Assembly (NCBI GenBank): GCA_963930645.1
Contig: OZ005656.1
Coordinates: forward strand, 272,936,195-273,000,194
DNA length: 64,000 bases
Direction of reading: 5' to 3'
Origin: Salticus scenicus
Taxonomy: Eukaryota; Arthropoda; Arachnida; Araneae; Salticidae
Part shown: positions 10,898-19,968 of the stretch, piece after piece
Layout of the letters: each line of letters starts with the position of its first letter
Numbering within the stretch: the stretch's first letter is position 1
Translations under genes and position numbers: made by a program
Notes under the pieces: model-generated
Database searches by the model: none
What the model saw: the letters and a program-made list of their open reading frames with translations, nothing else
What the model was told of the DNA's origin: nothing

Positions 10898-11130
10898 TTG
10901 GTTGAAGACGAAAATTTGAAAAGCGTATAAAGGCGGGGTTCAAAGTTTCCGCAAATTTTGACGAGTTATTTCTGCCATCGAGCGTCGAGGATTTTATATG
11001 ATCTTTAATTGGTTATTTTCACCTAAAAAATATGAACGTGCCGAATTTTGCTGGAGAGCTGCACCCTGTCTTTATACTCATTTCAAGTTTTTGCGCTGAA
11101 CCGGGAGTTTAAGTTAACGGTGAATACAGC
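10898..11130 (+). mobile_element. R2 MITE, right fragment
   Basis: Continues the R2 MITE interrupted at 2904: TTGGTTGAAGACGAAAATTT, then AAAGCGTATAAAGGCGGGG, ending near GTTAACGGTGAATACAGC. It aligns along its length to the complete copy at 1563-1856. Confidence 0.85.
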
Positions 11131-11165
11131 AAAAAGTCTTTGACACTCATGATGAAATTTACACA

Positions 11166-11465
11166 CACAGAGAGAGAGAGTAGGTTTTACATCGCACTAG
11201 TGCTACACTATGGGCAATTGGCTGCGATATTTGACTTACTCCGAAAGGTAGTCCAAAGACATCCCATCACAATTCTGATCCTCCCTCGAGGGGATGGTTC
11301 CACCTCTTCGATGACCCTAGAGTAGAGGTATAATTTTGGAGGGGAAGATCGACTGATTTTACGTACACCAGCCACCATTAGTGTACACGATGGTCTTCGG
11401 CCTACCCGAATATCAAACCGGCAATATTTCAATTACGAATTTAGCCTTCTAATGCTGGACCACCC
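11166..11465 (-). mobile_element. SINE-1, degenerate copy
   Basis: The minus strand matches SINE-1 from the 3' end (TTTTACATCGCACTAGTGCT) through the body (GTACACCAGCCACCATTAGT) to a decayed tRNA-like head near 11440. Target duplications were not found. Short open frames on both strands are by-products. Confidence 0.8.
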
Positions 11466-11660
11466 TTAGAGGTGACTCTCAGACCATCACCAATTGCCCA
11501 TAGACTAGCACTAGTGAGACGTAGAACCCACTCACTTGGCGATGTACCGATCAGATTACCGTGGATCGGGTGGACTTTATATGCAGCAGCCACCATTGAT
11601 GTACACGGAGATCTTTGGCTAGTTGGAGCATTAAACTTCAATCCTCCGATCGTGAACTTT
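11466..11660. mobile_element. Two SINE-1 fragments joined in opposite orientation
   Basis: 11466-11530 is a plus-strand 3' end (GGTGACTCTCAGACCATCAC to GAGACGTAGAACCCA). 11560-11660 matches the minus-strand 5' half (CAGCCACCATTGATGTACAC, GATCTTTGGC). The two plus the preceding copy form a SINE cluster. Confidence 0.65.
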
Positions 11661-11802
11661 TTTTTATTTCTGTAGATAATTTTTAGAAGTTATGAGAAAT
11701 ATTTTTCCTTTTAAATGATTTAAAAATTTAAGTTGCTAATTTATTTATTTATTTTATGGAAAGCTTCGAGGTTTTTAAATCATAGATCGTTTACAATGAC
11801 TA

Positions 11803-12357
11803 TATATATTAGAATAGACCCCGGAATAGTAATCTATTTGTTCCCGAACATCACACCCCCACCAATCCCCCAATTCATTCCCTAAACCAACGTTTCATTT
11901 CCGCTAAAGCAGGTTTCCTCCAAAACAGATTTTCACTTCCACCAAAGATATTATCGCCAAAAGAAGGTGCCCATTCATTCAAAAACCGTAGTGATGTGCC
12001 CAGTCGGTAGAGCGCCGGCCTCGTAATTGGAAGATTGTGGGTCCGGTTCTCGAGCCGGCCAAAGACCGTCGTGTACACTAATGGTGGCTGGTGTACGTAA
12101 AATCTGTCGTGGCCGCAATGTCCTCCATGTTTCCATCAAAAATTATACGTCTGGGGGTCACCGAAGCGGGAGAGCCATCCCTTCCGTGGAGGATCAAAAT
12201 TCTGATGGCATGTCTCTGGACCACCTCTAGGGGTGTGTCCCAGACCGTCGCCAATCGCCCATCTGCGCAGCACTAGTGCGACGTAAAACCCAACCATCAT
12301 CATCATCATCATCATCATCCTCCACAGCTACTATAGGGAATCCTTACTCTGCTTCCT
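11803..12357 (+). repeat. Interspersed repeat R1, copy d, split by SINE-1
   Basis: The R1 body runs from TTAGAATAGACCCCGGAATA to AACCGTAGTGATGT at about 11997. It resumes after the SINE at 12319 with CTCCACAGCTACTATAGGG and AATCCTTACTCT. In copy c the same two blocks are 20 bp apart, so the SINE went in here. Confidence 0.8.
11998..12318 (+). mobile_element. SINE-1, near-complete, with (CAT)n tail
   Basis: The head lacks the first few bases of the acceptor-like region but keeps CCCAGTCGGTAGAGCGCC (A box), CTCGTAA (anticodon-loop-like) and GGTTCTCGAGCC (B box). The body and the 3' end GCACTAGTGCGACGTAAAAC follow. The tail is CAT repeated nine times (12292-12318). It is inserted in R1 copy d. 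Confidence 0.9.
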
Positions 12358-12359
12358 AT

Positions 12360-14229
12360 CAGTACTCAATGGTCGTTTAAGATGTTTTAGATTATTTAAC
12401 TGTAAGTTTATCTGCAAATGAAGAAGGTCCGTCATCGGTTTTATAAGAAAAATTATCTAGTTGACGATTTTAATGTGACTAAGTTTCCCTCGTCTAAATG
12501 CTTGGAGGCGTGCTAAAATGACCGATAGGTTGGGATTTGGTAAACATTCTGTTTTCTTTTATGGTTTATTTTCTGTCAACCATAGGGTTATCTTTCTTAT
12601 TTTAACACTGGACCCATTGAGTCAGAACATTCACAGAGGCTCTCGTGGTTGCAAGAAACGTTGTTGAAGATTGAGTTTGTAACTGTGTGTCTTTTTAAGT
12701 ATTTGTTAAAATGGGATCGAGAAATAAAATTTTTTGCTTCATGGTGTATTATGTCCAGAAAAACTTGAAACACTTTACAAGAAGATATTACTGGAGCTAG
12801 GTAGCAAATGTGTGTAAAGAAAGAGAAACTTTAATGTCGTTGTGAGCTTAGCGAATTCAATGAAGTAATCCGAGTTCATTAGACTGATTTCAGTTCGTGG
12901 CAATAGGAGTGTACGTTTTATATTATGCACGGCTTTTAATAATCCCCTCCCCCTTCCATTTGTTTTGTTTAGTATGAAACTGGTGATCTAAACGCTGTTT
13001 ACGAAATGCAGAGTTTCTTTTGGTTTCCTTTTATCTTAAAAGGTGAGACTATTTTTGAATGTTAGTTATTATGCGAACAGCATTTTTGCTTGAAACGAGC
13101 TGTATTTTGTAATAAGATATCCAACCAGATTAACGCTTTGGAAATCACGTTCGATAAGTCGAACATAAGCTTGAAACACGAAATATATAAACTTAAAAAT
13201 TCCTATATGTCAAATGCTGGAAGCTGCAGTGTAGTAATTTATTCTCGCTCAAAGAGTGAAAGAATTCGATTTTGCAAAGATAGAATAAATAACTCCATGT
13301 ACCACCGTGTTAAAAATGTATTTTTATTCAAAAACTTGTTTTACGGATATTTGATTCATGTATGTTGTAGCAAGCATAGTGTCAGGCTTGAAACATATTC
13401 GCCTTTATAATATCAAGCTTTAAGCAAGCTGGATAAATGTAAACTTGACTGCTTGATCTTCGTTAGAATTAAACTTGCAGGCGTACAATAAGTTTTAATG
13501 AAAGCTTTGTGTTGTCTTCGTTTGATGAATACATTGTTGTAGCTCAATATCAAAGTCGGCACTAAACTAAAGATAATGAAATCAACTATTCTCTTACAAA
13601 AGAGATAGTCTTGTTTTAGTAATTTTTAAAGATTTTGTTAACTAAAAAAAAAAGTCGAAAAGCTTAACACCTGTAGTCTTCCCCTTTGCTTTCTTGTTCC
13701 TAAACTCTTTGAACTTAATGCATTGTGATATTCCTCGAGACATCTATGAATGTCACAGTTCTTCGGTGCAGAAATTAATAATTGAGTAGCACTGCTTTCT
13801 CCTAACTAGATTTTAAATCGAGTTATAAACTTCATGCAGTATTTTATTGAGGATGAATGTAGGGTAGGCATCCTAGAGCATATATTTGACTAAAATACGC
13901 ATTCAATTTTAAAGTTTCTATTCAAAAGGTAACGAAGACTGTGGAAGATTCTCAGCGATCATATGACGAGTGAAACGACCAGATCAGTCTGTTATTGGAT
14001 ATGACAAAGATAATCTTAGATACTCCTTATCCAAATATAAGTTAAGGATGAGAGGAGTGCCCTTCTTTGGTGAAAACATGTAATGCATTCGTCATGTGAT
14101 TTTTATTGGTTACATTCGTCGTTGAAGAATGCGCCCTGTAGTCAAATATATGCTTTAACGATGGCATCATAATGGCTGCAATTTTTTTTTTATTATGACA
14201 CTGTGATATCTACCTTTTCTTTAAATTCT
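12360..14229. other. No supported gene
   Basis: A 106-codon frame at 13090-13410 and a short coding-like stretch near 12740-12800 were considered and not called. No repeat structure was recognised. This is the least repeat-rich stretch of the first 20 kb. Confidence 0.45.
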
Positions 14230-14529
14230 TTAACACGTTGAGTGCTATGTCAGTCATCGGTGACTGACACTGAACTTTCTGTTTAGGCCACGTCAACCAC
14301 CGGTGGCTGACAGTGTAAAATATGATATAAAACTGAAAAATTTACATTGTTTTAAGTAATTACTAAAAATGTATTTAAAATTTACTTAATTTTTATTTAT
14401 TTCTGGATTATACCATTAAAGCATTTTAATGGATTTTATTGAAACACGGTAAACATAACATGCTTCTAAGCAGCGCGCGTGGCCTGACGGGTATTTTCTT
14501 ACGAATTCGGGTGTCTCTCAACGTGTTAA
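14230..14529. mobile_element. piggyBac-like MITE (P1)
   Basis: TTAA at both borders (14230-14233, 14526-14529), with inverted ends CACGTTGAG on the left and CTCAACGTG on the right. Just inside the left end is a second palindrome built on GTCAGTCATCGGTGACTGAC and CAACCACCGGTGGCTGACAG. TTAA duplication is the hallmark of piggyBac. The family recurs at 25943. Confidence 0.75.
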
Positions 14530-15629
14530 ATCTGCCCGTTCTAGACATATTAATTTGAAAATAATGCAGTATTTAACTTTTTGTCATTTAACTAGTTGCA
14601 GAAATTAAACGCGTATCTATACTTTAATTTTTTTTTTTGTGTTTGGGTCGGGGTGGAATAGAGTGGTTCCATTATTTTAAACCATTAGTTTACTATCTAA
14701 ATTTTTAATTGCTAAAGTTTTCTTATTTTTCTGTATAAGTCTTGAAAGATTCATGGTATGCTTATGACCAGGACACTAAGCATTTAACTTTCCTGTTAAT
14801 TTTCACATTTCGTTCAAAAATGTCTCAATTTGTGATTCATGCTAGATTTAACTGAAGACCGGCCGGCACTTTTTTCCTTTTTAAGATTTCTATTTAAGAT
14901 TTTACTATTTTTTATAAATACTAACCCTGGTTTGTTCTCGTATTAGTAGCTTAACCCGTAACAAACGCGCTCTTGATAATTTTGTTTTAAATATTTCTTC
15001 CCATCTCTTTCTAACAAAAAAATCTGGCATAGTTACAAATTGAAGACGACTATATATTCTTTCCACTTAAATCTAAAAGCGCTAATCAGATGTTAGTATA
15101 GATTTTTTCTTAATTAGTACATATTATGTAGACTAATGCAGTTTTTATATTGGAATTACTCTGATCAAAATTTTATTTATTTTTAATTATTTGTAAACTA
15201 TTAAGTCAATTCAATAAGGATTTGACATTTTTAAGGTTGAAATATGATTAATTTCAAAAATTTAGTTCTTGTATTTAAACAAAGTTTAGTGAAGTTAAAA
15301 GTAGATCTTGTTTATAACAATTTAAGAATGGTTAAATATTTGGCTGATCGCTAAATTTAATAGCTTAACTGTTCACTATCTTTTTAATTTTATAATTTTA
15401 AATCGTAATGCGTGGATTAAGTTTATATTTTAAAAATGCCTAATGTTTATTCTTTACGTATTGTTGGATGTAGTTACAATCGTTAAATAAAAGAAACTAA
15501 ATAATTAAAATAACTTTATATAAACATTTTGATTGTAACGTGCAAAGTTAAAATCTAAATTATTTGTAGAGTATCTCCTTATTTTATTTATTTAAAAAAA
15601 CTTTAAAACAGAAATAAACTTTAAATAAA
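14530..15629. other. AT-rich DNA, no feature seen
   Basis: No open frame above background and no inverted-repeat element seen. Confidence 0.5.
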
Positions 15630-15670
15630 TTAAAGTTCTTCCTTTGAATAAACACCATAAAATGCAATAA

Positions 15671-15727
15671 ACTCGCAACAATTGTTTCGGGTCGAAAAAA
15701 CACACGATCCTTCATCAGGCGAAAAAA
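15671..15727 (-). ncRNA. Hammerhead ribozyme-like motif, left arm of H1
   Basis: The minus strand reads TCGC-CTGATGA, stem II GGATCG/CGACCC (one A-C mismatch), GAAA, ACAATTGT, T, then GCGAG, which pairs back with TCGC. One extra A lies between CTGATGA and stem II, as in the right arm. The stem II mismatch makes this arm the weaker copy. Confidence 0.65.
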
Positions 15728-15743
15728 GTAAGCTGATTACTTT

Positions 15744-15795
15744 ATTCGCCTGATGAAGGGTCGTGTGTTTTCGACCCGAAACAATTGTTGCGAGT
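15744..15795 (+). ncRNA. Hammerhead ribozyme-like motif, right arm of H1
   Basis: Stem I is ATTCGC (15744-15749) with GCGAGT (15790-15795). The core CTGATGA is at 15750-15756. Stem II GGGTCG/CGACCC closes an 8-nt loop. GAAA is at 15778-15781, and a very short self-complementary stem III (ACAATTGT) ends in GTT, the predicted cleavage triplet, so cleavage would follow 15789. An unpaired A (15757) between CTGATGA and stem II departs from the textbook core. The short stem III is a known feature of Penelope-type hammerheads, which may act as dimers. Confidence 0.75.
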
Positions 15796-15883
15796 TTATT
15801 GCATTATATGGTGTTTATTCAAAGTTTAAGTTATATTTTTACAACGCCAGTTTTGTGGTGCTTTTTTTGTTAAAGTTCTTCCT

Positions 15884-16501
15884 CATTTATCCTTTCACCC
15901 TACTCTACATTCATCAATAGTATATCACATAGGTTTCGCGATCATTTAAAAAAGTAGTTATAAAAGAACATAGGGATGGCAGCAGTGCTATTAAGTCTTT
16001 ATTACACTGAACACGCGTAGTTATTCATCCATTTTACTGGAATACAAATATGCATTAAGTCCAAAGGCATAAATGAATAAGGGGATGGTGGTTGCATTAC
16101 ATTCAAAAAGCCACCTCATAATTTTGTTTATAGTCTTGAATCTTAATTTACATTGTTGAGTAGTCCTCCCTACTGGCCACAGTGCATCTGCCGAATCTTA
16201 TTTGGACGTCATTATTAAAAACATTTGACTTCAATCATTTTTTAATTAAAGAAGTCCAGTTTTAATGACAAATCGCTTTGGCCTGCCTGGTACGATGAGG
16301 ACGATATATTTTAGTAGGCTTGACTATTTTGTTGGAAAGCCGGAGGAGGGGGAATCCATCGAGAGATACATACATAATCTGTTTATCCTCATTTTTACGC
16401 TCTTCAGTTGGTTGTATTCAAATCTACAAAGTTATAATGAAATTATCATCTTGATTCATCTTCCACTGAACTCATTGATAAGGCACTTTACTTCTGTATA
16501 A
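15884..16501. other. No supported gene
   Basis: An open stretch after a pyrimidine-rich AG near 16247 gives about 20 codons ending in TAG at 16312, rich in acidic and aromatic residues (W-P-A-W-Y-D-E-D-D). It could be a last exon but has no partner. Confidence 0.3.
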
Positions 16502-16610
16502 ATGTGGATCCAGGAGGCTGACTGTCTTATCCCGAGCAAGAGGAAAAAGTACTATACTTCTATTCTAAAACCTGGAAGCTCTCCCAAGGCCATCTCTTCA
16601 AATATCAGGT
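16502..16610 (+). other. Weak exon-like open segment
   Basis: An open frame of about 36 codons (E-A-D-C-L-I-P-S-K-R-K-K, then S-I-L-K-P-G-S-S-P-K) in a locally GC-richer patch ends at AATATCAG-GTGTAC, a possible splice donor. A start codon is at 16502. Its phase does not match the exon-like segment at 18582. I do not recognise the protein and would not call a gene on this. Confidence 0.2.
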
Positions 16611-16792
16611 GTACTTTGTTTTATATATTTTATGTAAAACCTAGAAACTATGAAAAGCTCAATGTTTTAAATTTATATATAATACTATTTAAGTTACATT
16701 ACATAAATTCTGAAAAAATATAATTTTGTATTCATTTTAAGTAAATTGGAGTGTAAAAGAGTGTATTTTAATTTTACCAACTATGTGAAAAA

Positions 16793-16864
16793 TACCACAG
16801 CCGGGAATCGAACCCGGGCACCTCCGCTTAACGTATGGATGCTCTACCACTGAGCTACCCTGGC
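16793..16864 (-). tRNA. tRNA-like gene, left arm, probably decayed
   Basis: The same 72-nt body as the right-arm copy, on the minus strand. D stem, T stem and T loop (TTCGATT) are intact. One mismatch lies in the acceptor stem (G5 with G68) and one in the anticodon stem (A-C). The anticodon loop is again ACGTTAA. Probably a pseudogene. Confidence 0.6.
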
Positions 16865-16907
16865 TGACAATCAGCTAGGCATTTCTCACATAAAAAGCTG
16901 GTTGTCA

Positions 16908-16979
16908 GCCAGGGTAGCTCAGTGGTAGAGCATCCGTACGTTAAGCGGAGGTGTCCGGGTTCGATTCCCGGCTCTGGTA
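16908..16979 (+). tRNA. tRNA, anticodon GTT (Asn by anticodon) with unusual C33
   Basis: A perfect cloverleaf can be drawn. Acceptor GCCAGGG/CTCTGGT pairs with two G-U pairs. D arm is GCTC-AGTGGTA-GAGC, anticodon stem TCCGT/GCGGA, variable loop GGTGT, T arm CCGGG-TTCGATT-CCCGG, discriminator A. Internal promoter boxes are intact (TAGCTCAGTGG and GGTTCGATTCC). The anticodon loop ACGTTAA reads GTT at 34-36, but position 33 is C where nearly all tRNAs have U. The body looks more like an Ala-type tRNA than Asn. It is transcribable in principle; decoding is doubtful. Confidence 0.7.
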
Positions 16980-17039
16980 TTTTTCACATAATTGGTAAAA
17001 TTAAAATATACCCCTTTTACACTCCAATTTACTTAAAAT

Positions 17040-17537
17040 AAATATTCACGGTTGATGAATTCATGAATAAATATTTCTAAATTATAGTTTTATAATTTAT
17101 GAAACTATTTTTCTATATATATATATTTTTCCCTTCAAATTAAATTATGTAAATTTTTATTGATTTTAAGATTGTATTTTTATAATTATGCTGGTGAAGT
17201 TTATGTTTAAAATTTGTATTAAAATTTATCTCATTTGTTAAATACAGTGGGAAAAATTATTTATAAATCCTAGAATTTTAATTAAAACAAGGTAAGTTTA
17301 AATGCTTTTTTAGATTCAAATAATGTCAATGAAGGATTAGTCGTATCGTAAAACAATCATACGTGTTAAGGAAAATAGTCGCAAATATTTTTCTTTATTA
17401 ATGTTAGTACTTAAAACATAATGAATGTTATGTAAAAATTCTTTGACTTAAACTAACTCATGGCATTGTTGCATAGATTTTAATTTTTCTGGGTTTATAT
17501 TTAATAAGATTTTCCATAAGCTTCTGACAAGATTTTT
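17040..17537. other. AT-rich DNA, no feature seen
   Basis: No structure recognised between the tRNA palindrome and the minisatellite. Confidence 0.5.
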
Positions 17538-17990
17538 GAACTTGGTGGCATTCTTTTTTGAACTTGGTGGCATTCTTTTTTGAACTTGGTGGCATTCCTT
17601 TTTGAACTTGGTGGCATTCCTTTTTGAACTTGGTGGCATTCCTTTTTGAACTTGGTGGCTTTCCTTTTTGAACTTGGTGGCTTTCCTTTTTGAACTTGGT
17701 GGCTTTCCTTTTTGAACTTGGTGGCTTTCCTTTTTGAACTTGGTGGCTTTCCTTTTTGAACTTGGTCGCTGTCCTTTTTGAACTTGGTCGCTGTCCTTTT
17801 TGAACTTGGTCGCTGTCCTTTTTGAACTTGGTCGCTGTCCTTTTTGAACTTGGTCGCTTTCCTTTTTGAACTTGGTCGCTTTCCTTTTTGAACTTGGTCG
17901 CTTTCCTTTTTGAACTTGGTCGCTTTCCTTTTTGAACTTGGTCGCTTTCCTTTTTGAACTTGGTCGCTTTCCTTTTTGAACTTGGTTCTG
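17538..17990. repeat. 22-bp minisatellite, 21 copies, in variant blocks
   Basis: The unit is GAACTTGGTNGCNNTCCTTTTT. Four variants are arranged in contiguous blocks along the plus strand: GGCATTC five times, GGCTTTC five times, CGCTGTC four times, CGCTTTC six times, then one terminal partial unit. The block order indicates stepwise local expansion. The unit lacks stops in the three minus-strand frames, so a 183-codon lysine-rich open frame with a 22-residue period spans the array (17448-17999, minus). Confidence 0.95.
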
Positions 17991-18342
17991 AATATTCACT
18001 TCTGATATAAATTATACTTATTTCAGGTATAAAGTTTAAATAAATACGTGAAAAAACAGATGAAGTTGCTTATTATAAAAACTATATAAAATTTAACCGT
18101 TTTTAAGATAACCATTTTTTGCTAAAAATTGTTATTGCTAATGACATAATTTCAGTTGCTTGCATAAAGTGTACTAATATTCATTGAGTAATTCGATTTT
18201 TACCCATTTAGACATAATTTTAAGGAAGTCTCTAATTTACTGGGGAAAAATTCTCATTTCAATAAAAGATTTTTAATATATGTTAAATTTGTGATTATTG
18301 GAATGTGCAAATAATTTTAAAAACTGTATTTAAATGCTACAG

Positions 18343-18403
18343 GCACGGCCCTACTAGATCACTTGGCACGTGGGCGCAGAGGAGTGATCCAGTGGGGCCG
18401 TGC
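18343..18403. other. GC-rich 61-nt hairpin
   Basis: Arms GCACGGCCCTACTAGATCAC-T and AGTGATCCAGTGGGGCCGTG-C pair over 21 positions with one G-U and one A-C. They close a 19-nt loop that includes CACGTGGGCGC. It stands out sharply in AT-rich DNA. Size and pairing fit a pre-miRNA-like foldback or a very short palindromic MITE. I cannot choose between them from one copy. Confidence 0.6.
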
Positions 18404-18581
18404 TACTGGTTAAAGCTACTGATCATACGAAGACTAACTATAATAATACTAATCCATTAACGCAAGTTGGTACTGGTGTAATAGCTTCTTCCATTTATTT
18501 TTTCTTGAATGTATTTTTCATTAAATAAAAATGTATTTGTTTTTTATACAATACTTAAAGCATTTTTTTTCTTTTTTGCAG

Positions 18582-18668
18582 ATTTTAAAAACTGAGGAAG
18601 TACGAACTTTGATAAATCAAGAAAGATGTTGCAATTATGCCCATGTTATGGTGGCCCCTGATCTGTAA
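18582..18668 (+). CDS. Candidate terminal coding exon, unidentified gene
   Basis: A strong acceptor (long T/C run then TTTTTTGCAG at 18572-18581) is followed by 28 sense codons and TAA (18666-18668). Only this frame is open; the other two stop within four codons. The peptide starts I-L-K-T-E-E-V-R and ends with a C-C-N-Y motif and V-M-V-A-P-D-L. I do not recognise it. The last 13 codons and about 240 bp beyond are repeated 275 bp downstream with the frame kept. The upstream exon was not found. The exon could also be a relic left by a mobile element. Confidence 0.35.
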   Translation: MLKTEEVRTLINQERCCNYAHVMVAPDL

Positions 18669-19182
18669 CAATTGAATCAGCTACAACATGTCTTACGTGA
18701 AAGCAAAAAGCTTCGCATCGCTCTTCTAAATTGCAACTGCATAGCAGAAATTCTTTAAAAAAATTTTTGTTGACTTAATTTTTTACTCTTAAATTTCCAA
18801 TAATTGCATGATGCTTCATTCACATATGTCTAGTGTAAGTTAGAATCTGCAATAGTTATGTCTACAAATTTTTTTAACTTCTCTAGAGATGCATAATTTA
18901 TTGCTGCAATTATACCAATGTAATGGTGGCACCTGATCTGTAACAACTGAATCAGGTAGAACATTTCTTACGTGAAAGCAAAAAGCTTCGCATCACTCTT
19001 CTAAATTGCAACAGCAGAGCAAAAATACTTAAAAAAATTTTTTTTGTTGACTTAATTTATTACTCTTAAATTTCCAATAATTGCTTGATGCTTCATTCAC
19101 ATATGTCTAGTCTAAGTTAGAAGCTGCAATAATTATGTTTACAAACTTTTTTTTAACTTTTCTAAAGATGCATAATTTACAG
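18628..19182. repeat. Tandem duplication, 275-bp unit
   Basis: Units at about 18628-18904 and 18905-19182 share TGTAATGGTGGCACCTGATC-like sequence at the start, then TTACGTGAAAGCAAAAAGCT, CACATATGTCTAGT and AGATGCATAATTTA. Identity is high but with scattered substitutions and indels. The duplication includes the end of the candidate exon and its presumed 3' untranslated region. Confidence 0.85.
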
Positions 19183-19189
19183 AAATTAA

Positions 19190-19968
19190 GAGTAAATAAA
19201 ACTTTTTTTTTTTTTTTTAAACATTTTGATAGTGCACTGATTTTATAAAATGGATTTCTAAAATTAGCATTTTAAGATAAATTTAGTTTTTAATGTCTTA
19301 TATCAGTTCCTCTCTTGGTCTTTTTCGGCATAAGAGTTATGTGGTAATTTAGTAAGTTTCTTTTTTTTTTAATTAAACATTTTTAAGTTGTAGTTTTTCT
19401 TTCCTATCAACCTTCATAACTTTCAAAACATATCTCTGCTGCCGATCAAGACCAAATTGTTGAACATAATTTTAAAGTTTCACAACACCCGTAAAAATTT
19501 TACTATATTTATGCTAATGAATTTATATCACTAAAGTAAAAAAAAAACTTGGATTCCGAACCTATTTTAATATTTTAAGTAAATATTAAGGCATTACAGG
19601 TTACACGTAACGTACGATAAATTGTTAAAGCAACTAGATTATAATATTGGAGTAGTGAATTTTATAAATGATGGTAAAAAGACTCGCCTTAAGCCATCCA
19701 ATTCTAAGATGCTAGTGCCACCAACTATATGCAAAATGCGATAAAAACAGTTCGTCAAATTTGATGCAGTTTAAAAATTTTTTTTATAAAAAATGTTAAT
19801 ATTTGTAATGTTTAAAAAAAAAAAAAATACTGTCTTGCAATAGTAGTTAAAATTTTGTAAAAGCAGTCGAAATTTTGTAGACTTGTAAAAGTGCAATAAA
19901 TTTTTTTCCACCTTGGAAGTAATTTCTCCTTCGTCCTTTTTTTGGGGGGACATTATTTCGTAGGATTT
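19190..19968. other. AT-rich DNA, no feature seen
   Basis: Homopolymer T and A runs; no gene or element recognised. Confidence 0.5.

Larger units (their letters stand above)
15644..15869 (+). mobile_element. 226-bp hammerhead-ribozyme hairpin retroelement (H1)
   Basis: Flanked by a perfect 14-bp direct repeat TTAAAGTTCTTCCT at 15630-15643 and 15870-15883. Most of it is an inverted repeat (about 15642-15719 against 15735-15824) whose arms each carry a hammerhead-like core. An asymmetric tail follows (ACAACGCCAGTTTTGTGGTG, then a T run). Penelope-like elements are known to carry minimal hammerheads in their terminal repeats, often in inverted arrangements. This may be a non-autonomous derivative of one. 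It has no coding capacity. A long, non-fixed target duplication argues for target-primed insertion rather than a cut-and-paste transposase. Confidence 0.8.
16734..17037. mobile_element. 304-bp palindrome carrying two opposed tRNA genes
   Basis: The ends are ATTTTAAGTAAATTGGAGTG and its complement, and the arms stay similar over their full length to a 43-bp centre (16865-16907). Each arm contains a complete tRNA-like sequence, 3' ends pointing outward. No clear target duplication was found. It may be a fold-back element that captured a tRNA gene, or an inverted duplication of a tRNA-derived SINE. Confidence 0.8.

Noticed and set aside
12700..12810. Short coding-like stretch (V-L-C-P-E-K-L-E-T-L-Y-K-K) ending near a GTAGCA donor
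   Set aside because: No acceptor in frame, two other frames look equally plausible, and no partner exon was found.
13090..13410. 106-codon open frame
   Set aside because: AT-rich composition, no domain motif, no splice or promoter context, and length within chance for 64 kb on two strands.
17538..17990. CRISPR-like regular repeats
   Set aside because: Units are directly adjacent with no unique spacers, and the DNA is eukaryotic.
17448..17999. 183-codon lysine-rich open frame, the longest in the window
   Set aside because: It is produced by the 22-bp minisatellite, which lacks stops in that strand; the peptide has an exact 22-residue period and no independent coding signal.
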